This document shows, in pieces, positions 1 through 6,828 of a stretch of DNA of 9,849 nt; within the stretch, counting starts at the first letter, position 1, and each line of letters begins with the position of its first letter. The DNA comes from Clostridia bacterium (lineage in GTDB: Bacteria; Bacillota; Clostridia; Oscillospirales; CAG-272): the NCBI GenBank assembly GCA_017520365.1, contig JAFXFQ010000042.1:1-9849 (forward strand). Direction: 5' to 3'. The notes beneath the pieces are model-generated. The model was not told where the DNA came from. It was given only the letters and a program-made list of their open reading frames with translations, and searched no databases. The position numbers and the translations under genes are program-made.

Positions 1-1301
1 CCTCTTCCTGCCATCATACTGCTATCCGTTTTGGATACCTCCTCGCACAGCACCTTCATGGTACGTCCCACAAAGCGAGCATTTCGCTCATCTGTCACCT
101 TATCCTGAAGAGCAAGGAGGCGAGCGTAACGGTCATTGGCCACAGCACGGTCTATCTGCCCCTCCATTGCGGCGGCAGGAGTACCGTTTCTCGGAGAATA
201 GATAAAGGAGAATATCATGTCGTAGCGAACCTCCTCCAAAAGTGAGAGAGTATCACAGAAATCCTCCTCGGTCTCGCCGGGAAATGCCACGATAATATCG
301 CTTGTAATGCTGCAATCGGGCATCGCTTTCTTTATCTTTTCCATTATGGTGAGGTATTTCTCTCTGTCATAATGGCGGTTCATAGCCTTCAATATCCTGT
401 CGGAGCCTGATTGAACGGGAAGGTGGAAGTGCTTTACTATCTTCTCCTCCTCAGCCATAACGGCAATAAGCTCGTCTGATGCATCCTTCGGGTGGCTTGT
501 CATAAAGCGGAGGCGGAAATCGCCATCAATCTTACATATCTCACGCATCAGCTCTGCGATCCCCATACCGCCAAGATCCTTGCCGTAGGAGTTTACGTTC
601 TGACCGAGAAGGGTTATATCCTTTGCCCCGTTCTCAACAAGCTGTCTCGCCTCGGCAATAATATCCTCGGGAGTGCGGCTTCTCTCCCTGCCCCTTACGT
701 AAGGCACTATGCAGTAAGAGCAGAAATTGTTGCAGCCGTACATAATGGAGAGCCACGCCTTATAGGGAGTGGGATTATAAAAGGGGATGCCCTCGGCAAT
801 GCCAAAGTTATCGCTTATGATGAATTTCCTCTTTTCGCCCTTGACTGCACCTAAAATAAGAGAGGGCACCTGATGGATGGCGCCTGTATCAAAGGTGAAG
901 CTAACGTAAGGGTTTGATGCCTTCAGCTTGTCCGCTCTCGCCTTCTGAGAGACCATACATCCGCCCACACCGATGATAACACGGGAATCCTTTTGGCGGA
1001 TATGCTTTGTTTCTCCGATAATGGAAAGTGCCTTTTTCTCTGCGTGCTCACGGATGGCACAGGTGTTGAAAAGGATGAGCTTTGCATCGTTTATATCATT
1101 GCACTCCGTATATCCGCAAAGGCGACAGATACCTGCAAGCCGCTGGCTGTCTGCCTCGTTTTGCTGACAGCCGAAGGTCTCTATATAATATGTGGGGGTC
1201 TCATCTTTGAAAAGCCTTGAAAGGCTTTCTTTCACAGCCTTACAGGCGTCAAGCTGAGAAGCTACCTCCTGCGGGGATATTCTTCTTGTTTCATTGACCA
1301 T
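1..1301 (-). CDS. miaB: tRNA-2-methylthio-N6-dimethylallyladenosine synthase MiaB (3' end outside window)
   Basis: MiaB is a radical SAM enzyme that adds a methylthio group to C2 of N6-isopentenyladenosine at position 37 of tRNAs reading UNN codons. I translated the minus strand from ATG at 1301; the frame stays open for 433 codons to the window edge. The N-terminal MTTase domain has the three cluster cysteines C45 (FGCQQN), C81 (NTCAIRE) and C115 (GGCMVSQ). The radical SAM site is C190, C194, C197 in YGCNNFCSYCIVPYVRGRER. Further family motifs are GQNVNSYGKD, LPVQSGSDRILKAMNR and FPGETEEDF. The last visible residues begin the C-terminal TRAM domain, so perhaps 20-45 residues are missing. The start overlaps the end of the upstream VTT gene by 11 bases and has only a weak ribosome binding site, which suggests translational coupling. 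The YGCNN and NSYG signatures favour MiaB over MtaB or RimO. Confidence 0.95.
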   Translation of the reverse strand, partial: MVNETRRISPQEVASQLDACKAVKESLSRLFKDETPTYYIETFGCQQNEADSQRLAGICRLCGYTECNDINDAKLILFNTCAIREHAEKKALSIIGETKHIRQKDSRVIIGVGGCMVSQKARADKLKASNPYVSFTFDTGAIHQVPSLILGAVKGEKRKFIISDNFGIAEGIPFYNPTPYKAWLSIMYGCNNFCSYCIVPYVRGRERSRTPEDIIAEARQLVENGAKDITLLGQNVNSYGKDLGGMGIAELMREICKIDGDFRLRFMTSHPKDASDELIAVMAEEEKIVKHFHLPVQSGSDRILKAMNRHYDREKYLTIMEKIKKAMPDCSITSDIIVAFPGETEEDFCDTLSLLEEVRYDMIFSFIYSPRNGTPAAAMEGQIDRAVANDRYARLLALQDKVTDERNARFVGRTMKVLCEEVSKTDSSMMAGR

Positions 1302-2004
1302 TGCTTTTTCTACTGCTTTCCTTGTTTTTTGCTTCGATGATCTTATTATATATCAGAATGCCCGAAATACTGACGGCTCCCACCACCAAGAATACCATGG
1401 CAGAGTGAAGAATCTTTCCCTCTGCAAGAGTATCTCCCACATAGGTGGAGGATATTACGGAGGGTATACGGGCAATGGCGGAAATTATTATAAACCGCCA
1501 CATATTTATCCCCGCAAGAGGGGAAAAATATGTCAGCACGTCCTTCGGTGTACCGGGAATAAACATCAGTAAAAAGATAAATATATCTCTTTCCTTAGGA
1601 TTTTTCAAAAATCTTAATCTTGAGTACTTTTCACTGCCGATGACACGCAGAACAAGGCGCTTTCCCACCACCTTAACGAGAAGAAAGATGATAAGTGTGC
1701 CCAAAGCAATGCCCCCAAGGCAGAGAAGTGCACCTCCAACGGTGCCGTAAAGTGCGCCTGCACAGATCTCAATAGGCTCGCCGGGAATAAAGGCAAGAAC
1801 AACCTGCAAGGTCTGAACAAGGAGCATAAATACCACCCCAAGCGCTCCAAGTGAATCGACAAGATCGCGAAGGGCATCCGTAACACGGGAAAGACCGTAC
1901 TTGTTTATGTAATAGTATATCACGGCGGTAGAAATGACCATCAATGCGGCAACTGATGCTATCAGCACCCAAAATCCTGCTCCGCCCTTCTTTTTTTCTC
2001 TCAT
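1291..2004 (-). CDS. TVP38/TMEM64 family (VTT domain) membrane protein
   Basis: This 237-residue integral membrane protein belongs to the DedA-like VTT superfamily (older name SNARE-associated Golgi protein), whose members are linked to lipid scrambling or transport and membrane homeostasis. The specific substrate here is unknown. Hydrophobic stretches lie at about 10-33, 52-74, 88-113, 140-150, 170-190 and 200-219. The re-entrant family motifs are visible as FIPGEPIEICAGALYG (72-87) and FIPGTPKDVLTYFSPLAG (148-165), followed by IARIPSVISSTYVGD (177-191), which carries the conserved Arg-Ile-Pro. The length is usual for the family. The ATG at 2004 shares ATGA with the stop codon of the upstream ApbE-like gene (4-base overlap), and its own stop overlaps the miaB start. 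It is the middle gene of a three-gene operon. Family assignment is firm; function is inference. Confidence 0.9.
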   Translation of the reverse strand: MREKKKGGAGFWVLIASVAALMVISTAVIYYYINKYGLSRVTDALRDLVDSLGALGVVFMLLVQTLQVVLAFIPGEPIEICAGALYGTVGGALLCLGGIALGTLIIFLLVKVVGKRLVLRVIGSEKYSRLRFLKNPKERDIFIFLLMFIPGTPKDVLTYFSPLAGINMWRFIIISAIARIPSVISSTYVGDTLAEGKILHSAMVFLVVGAVSISGILIYNKIIEAKNKESSRKSNGQ

Positions 2005-3011
2005 TTTGACACTTCTTCTGATTCTTGAGTCTCAGCCTCATTTATCTCGGGAACAAAAAGCCCGTTTTTATCGGCATATTTCGTAAGGGTAAGGCCGCCA
2101 CCCTTCTCTGTCAAGGCCGCCTCAAAGGAAAGCTCTCCCTTTCTGTATACCTCCATCAGGCTGTCGCTTCCGTTAACGTAGGCAACTGCAGCCATAGCGC
2201 AAGACACTCTCGGATCAAGGGAATATACTGCGGCGCATTCAAGCGCAGGATCTGTAACACCGTCAGAAAAATCAAATGCAGTGCCAAAATGCTCAGAAAC
2301 TAGGCTGACGTATCCCTCGGTAATATTGAAAACACCGGGATGACCGCTGGAAAGCTTTACCTCAAATGGTGATTCGTCTGCCTTTTTACCGAAAACACCT
2401 GCCGTACCGTTAAAGGTAACGGTGCCGTAGGCGCATCGGCTGTTTGTCAGATGCTCAACAGCCGCCTTGAGAGCATACGCATCACGAAGTGGCCCGAGAT
2501 CAAGCTTTGCCTTTGGGTCTGACTTTTTAAGTACATCACCATCGATGGAAAAATGTTCGGTACCCACGTGGGAAAGGGCATCCTCCAACGCTTTTTTCGA
2601 TGGTGTGGGATCCTTCTTTATAAGAGCCGAAACCGTGCCTGCACACGGCTCGTAGAGTCCCTCAGTCATTTGCGAAAGGTTGATGGCATAGCCTGCCGCA
2701 TCGCCTATCCCCTTGGGGATGTCGAGAACAGTATCAAACTCAACATTGAAAAGATAAAGTCCGCTTTCGGGAACGTCAGAAAGGTCGTTATAAGTATCTG
2801 AAAATATTCTGCACGCGTCCTCATAAATGGTGTGGAGCTTTTCATCGGAGAGATGCTTGCCATCCTTATCTACCCTTGCAAGAGAAATACAAAGTCTGCC
2901 CATACCGTCTCTTCTGGTACGAACAAAATACTCTCCCCTTGCTATGCCGCAGGAGGACAGAGCGGAAAAAAGGATAACTACCGTCAAAAACAGAACTGCT
3001 ATTCTCTTCAA
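2001..3011 (-). CDS. divergent ApbE-like (FAD:protein FMN transferase family) lipoprotein
   Basis: This is a predicted exported lipoprotein of 336 residues. I chose TTG at 3011 as the start because GGAGG (3019-3023) lies 7 bases upstream on the minus strand. Reading from the in-frame TTG at 3026 or GTG at 3020 would place that site inside the gene or too close to the start. The N terminus then reads MKRIAVLFLT with lipobox LSSC and lipidated Cys21. The order of blocks follows ApbE: GLYEPCAGTVSAL (118-130, matching the GxFDPTVGPL region), LDLGPLRDAYALKAAVEHL (170-188, matching the LGGIAKGYA region) and DP plus CAMAAVAYVNG (254-281). ApbE enzymes attach FMN to Thr or Ser of exported flavoproteins. 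Several catalytic positions look changed here: KG of the GIAKGYA block reads RD, and the Asp and Thr of the ADALATA metal-binding block read Cys271 and Ala275. It may be inactive or have a new role. It is first in an operon with the VTT protein and miaB. Confidence 0.72.
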   Translation of the reverse strand: MKRIAVLFLTVVILFSALSSCGIARGEYFVRTRRDGMGRLCISLARVDKDGKHLSDEKLHTIYEDACRIFSDTYNDLSDVPESGLYLFNVEFDTVLDIPKGIGDAAGYAINLSQMTEGLYEPCAGTVSALIKKDPTPSKKALEDALSHVGTEHFSIDGDVLKKSDPKAKLDLGPLRDAYALKAAVEHLTNSRCAYGTVTFNGTAGVFGKKADESPFEVKLSSGHPGVFNITEGYVSLVSEHFGTAFDFSDGVTDPALECAAVYSLDPRVSCAMAAVAYVNGSDSLMEVYRKGELSFEAALTEKGGGLTLTKYADKNGLFVPEINEAETQESEEVSK

Positions 3012-3043
3012 AGCTCTCACCTCCAAAAATATATATTCATTAT

Positions 3044-3072
3044 ATTATATCCCAAAACCACGCCAAAGTCAA
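3044..3072 (-). promoter_or_regulatory. promoter of the apbE-like/VTT/miaB operon
   Basis: On the minus strand TTGACT (3067-3072) and TATAAT (3044-3049) are separated by exactly 17 bp, close to the SigA consensus. The start of transcription would fall near 3037, about 26 bases before the chosen TTG start. It is back to back with the uvrA promoter. Confidence 0.85.
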
Positions 3073-3074
3073 TA

Positions 3075-3092
3075 AAAAGCCTTGAAAGGCTT
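3075..3092. repeat. short hairpin between divergent promoters, 18-bp match to 1210-1227
   Basis: AAGCCT and AGGCTT form a 6-bp stem with a 4-base TGAA loop, immediately upstream of the -35 of the minus-strand operon. In minus orientation the stem is followed by TTTTTA, like a weak terminator, but no gene lies upstream for it to end. The same 18 bases occur inside the 5' part of miaB at 1210-1227, in the same orientation. It may be an operator or a chance stem. Confidence 0.3.
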
Positions 3093-3145
3093 AAGAAAAG
3101 AAGGACTTATCTCCTGACATAGAGCGGAAATTTACATTTGATTCC

Positions 3146-3174
3146 TTGACTTTTTAAGCTATTTATAGTATTAT
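3146..3174 (+). promoter_or_regulatory. uvrA promoter
   Basis: TTGACT (3146-3151), a 17-bp spacer and TATTAT (3169-3174) form a good SigA-type promoter 32 bases before the uvrA start codon. The extended context TAGTATTAT is also found at the promoter of the transporter gene near 9756-9764. Confidence 0.8.
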
Positions 3175-3178
3175 TGAA

Positions 3179-3192
3179 TAAACAAATGTTTA
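3179..3192. promoter_or_regulatory. candidate LexA (DinR) operator upstream of uvrA
   Basis: The 12 bases 3180-3191 read AAACAAATGTTT, which contains the core AACnnnnGTT. Against the Gram-positive SOS box consensus CGAACRNRYGTTYG, 11 of 14 positions agree and the three outer C/G positions differ. It sits just 3' of the -10 box, across the expected transcription start, where a repressor would block initiation. uvrA is a classical LexA target. The AT-rich context makes a chance match possible. Confidence 0.4.
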
Positions 3193-3205
3193 CAAAAGAG
3201 GTTTT

Positions 3206-6040
3206 ATGGCTAAAGATATCAAAATTCGCGGCGCACGCGTTAATAACCTTAAAAATATAGACGTTACCATCCCAAGGGACAAGCTGGTAGTGCTGACAGG
3301 CCTTTCAGGAAGCGGAAAATCCTCCCTGGCATTTGACACTCTCTACGCCGAGGGTCACCGCCGCTTCGTTGAGAGCCTTTCCTCCTATGCCCGAATGTTT
3401 CTTGGACAGATGGATAAGCCCGACGTAGACTCCATCGAGGGTCTCTCTCCCGCCATATCCATCGACCAGAAGACCACCTCTAAGAATCCCCGCTCCACCG
3501 TTGGCACGGTAACGGAGATATACGACTATCTCCGTCTGCTTTATGCCCGTCTCGGTATACCTCACTGCCCTGTTTGCGGCAAGGAGATCAAGCAGCAGAC
3601 CACAGACCAGATACTTGACCGAATTATGGAGCTCCCTGAGGGCGAGCGTTTCTACGTTCTCGCCCCTGTGGTAAAGGGCAAGAAGGGACGCCATGAGAAG
3701 GTGTTTGAGGATGCAAAAAAATCCGGCTTTGCCAGAGTCCGCGTTGACGGCATCACCTACGACCTCTCCGAAGAGATCGCTCTCGAAAAGAATCAAAAGC
3801 ACACTATTGAGATAATGGTTGACCGCCTTGTGATGAGAGGTGATATCCGCAGCCGTCTTACTGACAGCGTTGAAACCTCGCTCCGCGAGTCGGGAGGCTC
3901 TCTTCTTATCGTCACAGTCCCCCGCGACGGCAAGGAAGGAGAGGAGCTTTCCTTTTCCACAAGCTATGCCTGCGAGGATCACGGCATTTCTCTCGGCGAG
4001 CTTGAGCCGAGAATGTTTTCATTCAACAATCCCTTCGGCGCCTGCCCCAAGTGTGCAGGCCTCGGAGTTCAGCGCAGCCTTTGCGTTGACAAGATGATTC
4101 CTGACAAGAGCCTCTCCCTGCTTGAATCCGCCATCGCCGTAAACGGCTTCAAATCCCTCGGCCCGGACACGTGGTCAGGCCCTCTTATTGCGGAGGTAGG
4201 ACGGCGTCACGGCTTTACCATGGATCAACCCATTGAGTCCTTCTCAAAGAACGCCCTGAATGCCCTTCTCTACGGCACGGGAGCCGAAACTTATGACATT
4301 ATCCGCTATTTCGGCCAGCGACAAAACAGACAGACAGTTACCTTTGACGGCGTTGTCAACATCGTCGCCTCCCGCGCAGCAATGAACGGAGAAGAAGCGG
4401 AATATTATGCCCAGTTTATGGAGGAGATGGATTGCCCTGAGTGCTCAGGCTCTCGCCTTAACCCCACTGCTTTGGCAGTAACGGTGGGCGGACTCAATAT
4501 CGACGAATTCTGCCGCCTTTCAGTGCAGAAGAGCCTTGATTTTACAAATGCTCTCTCCTTCACCGAAACTGAAATGCAGATAGCTAAAGAGATCATCAAG
4601 GAGCTGAAAGCCCGACTCGGCTTTCTCTGCGCAGTTGGTCTGGATTATCTTACCCTCTCAAGAAAAAGCGGTACTCTTTCAGGCGGCGAGGCTCAGCGAA
4701 TCCGCCTTGCAACTCAGATCGGCTCCTCACTTGCGGGAGTTCTCTATATTCTGGACGAGCCCTCCATCGGACTTCACCAGAGAGACAACTCGAAGCTTAT
4801 CGCAACTCTGAAAAAGCTTCGTGACCTGGGAAACAGCGTCATTGTGGTGGAGCACGACGAGGAGACTATGGAAGAGTCTGACTATATCATCGACGTGGGT
4901 CCCGGCGCGGGCATCCACGGTGGACAGATCATGTGCGCCGGCACTCCCGAAGAGGTCAAAAAATGTGATGAAAGCCTCACCGGCCTTTTCCTTTCCGGAA
5001 AAAGACAGATAAAGGTACCCAAAGAGCGACGAGTCGGCAACGGTAGCTTTCTCACCGTCACGGGAGCCGAGCATAACAACCTGAAATGCATTGACGTTTC
5101 TATTCCTCTCGGCACCTTCACCTGTGTTACAGGCGTTTCGGGAAGCGGAAAATCCTCCCTCGTTAACGGAATTATCAGAAATGAGCTCCTCTCCAAGCTC
5201 AACCGTGCCGTAGCACTACCCGGAAAGCACAAAAAGGTAATTGGATACGACGCACTTGATAAGATCATCGACATAGACCAAAGCCCCATCGGCCGCACTC
5301 CCCGTTCAAACCCGGCAACATATACGGGTCTGTTCTCCGATATACGAGATCTTTTTGCAAAAACTCCTGCCGCTAATCTTCGCGGCTACACCGCAGGACG
5401 CTTCTCCTTCAACATCCGCGGCGGACGGTGCGAGGCCTGCGAGGGCGACGGCGTTAAAAAGATAGAAATGCACTTTTTGCCCGACGTTTACGTTACCTGC
5501 GACGTTTGCCGCGGAAAACGCTACAACCGGGAGACCCTTGAGGTAAAATACAAGGAAAAGAGCATTGCCGACGTTCTTGAAATGACAGTTGAGGAGGGAG
5601 TTGCCTTCTTCGGAGATATTCCGAGGATAGCAAACAAGCTTCGCACCCTTTACGACGTAGGCCTCGGGTATATCAAAATAGGTCAGTCATCCACCACCCT
5701 TTCGGGGGGCGAGGCTCAGCGAGTGAAGCTGGCCACCGAGCTTGCCAAGCGAAGCACAGGAAGGACCATCTACGTTCTTGACGAGCCCACAACAGGTCTC
5801 CACACCGCAGACGTGGAAAAGCTAATCGACGTGCTGCAGCGCCTTTGCGATGCAGGAAACACAGTTCTCGTTATCGAGCACAATCTGGATATTATAAAGA
5901 CCGCAGACTATATCATAGACCTTGGTCCCGAGGGAGGAGACCGAGGCGGCAGAGTCGTTTCCTGCGGCACCCCCGAAAAAGTAGCTCTTTGCGAGGGCTC
6001 TTATACGGGACAATACCTTAAAGATAAGCTGAAATCTTGA
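3206..6040 (+). CDS. uvrA: excinuclease ABC subunit A (UvrA)
   Basis: UvrA is the damage-sensing ATPase of nucleotide excision repair. It works as a dimer in the cytoplasm and loads UvrB on lesions. The 944-residue length is normal. The first ABC module has Walker A GLSGSGKSS (32-40) and signature LSGGEAQRIRLATQIGSS (491-508) with Walker B LYILDEPSIGLH. The second has Walker A GVSGSGKSS (643-651) and signature LSGGEAQRVKLATELAKR (832-849) with YVLDEPTTGLH. Zinc ligands in module one are C256, H259, C280 and C283 (C-x2-H in place of the common C-x2-C). Module two has C742, C745, C765 and C768. A C-x2-C also occurs at 121-124. Ribosome binding site AGAGG (3197-3201) is only 4 bases from ATG. 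The gene has its own promoter and a possible SOS box. uvrB and uvrC are not in the window. Confidence 0.98.
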   Translation: MAKDIKIRGARVNNLKNIDVTIPRDKLVVLTGLSGSGKSSLAFDTLYAEGHRRFVESLSSYARMFLGQMDKPDVDSIEGLSPAISIDQKTTSKNPRSTVGTVTEIYDYLRLLYARLGIPHCPVCGKEIKQQTTDQILDRIMELPEGERFYVLAPVVKGKKGRHEKVFEDAKKSGFARVRVDGITYDLSEEIALEKNQKHTIEIMVDRLVMRGDIRSRLTDSVETSLRESGGSLLIVTVPRDGKEGEELSFSTSYACEDHGISLGELEPRMFSFNNPFGACPKCAGLGVQRSLCVDKMIPDKSLSLLESAIAVNGFKSLGPDTWSGPLIAEVGRRHGFTMDQPIESFSKNALNALLYGTGAETYDIIRYFGQRQNRQTVTFDGVVNIVASRAAMNGEEAEYYAQFMEEMDCPECSGSRLNPTALAVTVGGLNIDEFCRLSVQKSLDFTNALSFTETEMQIAKEIIKELKARLGFLCAVGLDYLTLSRKSGTLSGGEAQRIRLATQIGSSLAGVLYILDEPSIGLHQRDNSKLIATLKKLRDLGNSVIVVEHDEETMEESDYIIDVGPGAGIHGGQIMCAGTPEEVKKCDESLTGLFLSGKRQIKVPKERRVGNGSFLTVTGAEHNNLKCIDVSIPLGTFTCVTGVSGSGKSSLVNGIIRNELLSKLNRAVALPGKHKKVIGYDALDKIIDIDQSPIGRTPRSNPATYTGLFSDIRDLFAKTPAANLRGYTAGRFSFNIRGGRCEACEGDGVKKIEMHFLPDVYVTCDVCRGKRYNRETLEVKYKEKSIADVLEMTVEEGVAFFGDIPRIANKLRTLYDVGLGYIKIGQSSTTLSGGEAQRVKLATELAKRSTGRTIYVLDEPTTGLHTADVEKLIDVLQRLCDAGNTVLVIEHNLDIIKTADYIIDLGPEGGDRGGRVVSCGTPEKVALCEGSYTGQYLKDKLKS

Positions 6041-6065
6041 CTTTGGCATCAGAATTTGGTATAAT
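6037..6065 (+). promoter_or_regulatory. promoter of the two-repeat lipoprotein gene, overlapping the uvrA stop
   Basis: TTGACT (6037-6042), a 17-bp spacer and TATAAT (6060-6065) form a near-consensus SigA promoter. The TGA stop codon of uvrA (6038-6040) is part of the -35 box. The first 11 bases, TTGACTTTGGC, are identical to those of the minus-strand operon promoter at 3062-3072. Confidence 0.85.
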
Positions 6066-6094
6066 CTTTCTATCAATTCATATGAGGTATAAAA

Positions 6095-6772
6095 ATGAAA
6101 AAGATAGTATCCGCCATTCTTCTCATAGCAATGGCACTCACCCTTTTCTCTTGCGCGAAAAAGCCCGAATTTGTTAAAATAACAAACGGCAAGCTCACAG
6201 ACGTCCACTGCACTATCAAAAAGGACTCTGCTCTTGATAAGCTGGCATTTGCCGAGGTATACAATAAGGCCGAAGTTATCGGCACCTTCGACGAGGAGGC
6301 TGACAAGACCAACGAGGTCATCGTTGCCATATACAACACAGGCGAAGCCTTCACGCTCTTCTATCTCGGTGACGGCAAATTCGGTGTTACAGGCGCTCTC
6401 GTTACGGAGGACTACACCATAAAGGCTCCCGAGCTTGAAAAGCTTTATAACGATGCCGTTCACCCTGAGGTGAAGTTTGTTAAGGCTGATGAATCAAAGG
6501 CCGCAAAGGTCTCCTTCGTTGCCGACCCTGAGGCTACAGGCAATGCTGCAGATTTTGCAAAGGCTTACAACAAGGCTGAGCTTGTCGGCGAGGTAACAAA
6601 GGAAAAGAAAACAGGCGACGTTATCGTTCTTCAGTATGACGATGGCAAAAACGTATTCTCCTTCACCCGTACAGAGGAGGGAACTTTCATTGTTTCCGGC
6701 TCTCTCATCAGCGTGGAATACGTTATCAAGTCCGCAGACCTTGATAAGCTCTATAACGAGGCCGTAAAGTAA
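6095..6772 (+). CDS. lipoprotein with two tandem copies of an unrecognised domain
   Basis: I do not recognise this 225-residue protein. It begins with a lipoprotein signal peptide (MKKIVSAILLIAMALTLFSC, lipidated Cys20 in lipobox LFSC), so it should be anchored on the outer face of the membrane. The mature part is an internal duplication. Residues 52-122 and 154-224 align almost end to end, sharing FA-x2-YNKAE, DVIV/EVIV followed by Y-x2-G, a F-x-V-x-G strand and ending in KLYNDAV or KLYNEAV. The repeats are rich in alternating hydrophobic and polar residues, suggesting two small alpha/beta or beta-rich modules with a C-terminal helix each. It is rich in Lys, Glu and Asp and has no enzyme motif. 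GAGG (6084-6087) lies 7 bases before ATG. It has a strong promoter of its own, which suggests a well expressed surface protein, and a hairpin follows its stop codon. Confidence 0.85.
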   Translation: MKKIVSAILLIAMALTLFSCAKKPEFVKITNGKLTDVHCTIKKDSALDKLAFAEVYNKAEVIGTFDEEADKTNEVIVAIYNTGEAFTLFYLGDGKFGVTGALVTEDYTIKAPELEKLYNDAVHPEVKFVKADESKAAKVSFVADPEATGNAADFAKAYNKAELVGEVTKEKKTGDVIVLQYDDGKNVFSFTRTEEGTFIVSGSLISVEYVIKSADLDKLYNEAVK

Positions 6773-6780
6773 AATAATAA

Positions 6781-6828
6781 AAACTGTCGCATTTACTACT
6801 GCAAAAGGCTCTCGAAATGCGACAGTTT
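6781..6828 (+). terminator. 14-bp perfect hairpin, probable terminator, overlapping the next start codon
   Basis: The arms 6781-6794 and 6815-6828 are perfectly complementary and enclose a 20-base loop. The left arm is preceded by an A-run and the right arm ends in TTT followed by CTTAATAAT, as in a terminator able to work in both directions. It lies 9 bases past the lipoprotein stop codon. The ATG at 6817 of the radical SAM gene is inside the right arm, and its best ribosome binding site, AAGG (6805-6808), is in the loop. It may therefore also control translation or read-through into the next two genes. The long loop and short T-run lower confidence in pure termination. Confidence 0.6.

Noticed and set aside
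492..854. Open frame of 120 codons on the plus strand within miaB
   Set aside because: It is antisense to the radical SAM core of MiaB; no independent support.
1263..1268. AGGAGG on the minus strand as a ribosome binding site for a later miaB start
   Set aside because: No in-frame ATG, GTG or TTG follows at proper distance; the bases encode Gln-Glu-Val of MiaB.
3012..3026. Longer ApbE-like protein starting at TTG 3026 or GTG 3020
   Set aside because: The ribosome binding site GGAGG would then lie within the gene or too near the start; TTG 3011 gives proper spacing and a clean signal peptide.
3305..3982. Open frame of 225 codons on the minus strand inside uvrA
   Set aside because: It is fully antisense to conserved UvrA coding sequence, has no ribosome binding site or family motif, and fits the shadow of a strongly biased coding strand.
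5822..6463. Open frame of 213 codons on the minus strand across the uvrA/lipoprotein junction
   Set aside because: It runs through two well supported plus-strand genes and their promoter and has no recognisable features.
6740..6775. Separate promoter for the radical SAM gene starting from TTGATA near 6741
   Set aside because: No -10 with acceptable sequence at 16-18 bp; the best A/T hexamer is too far away.
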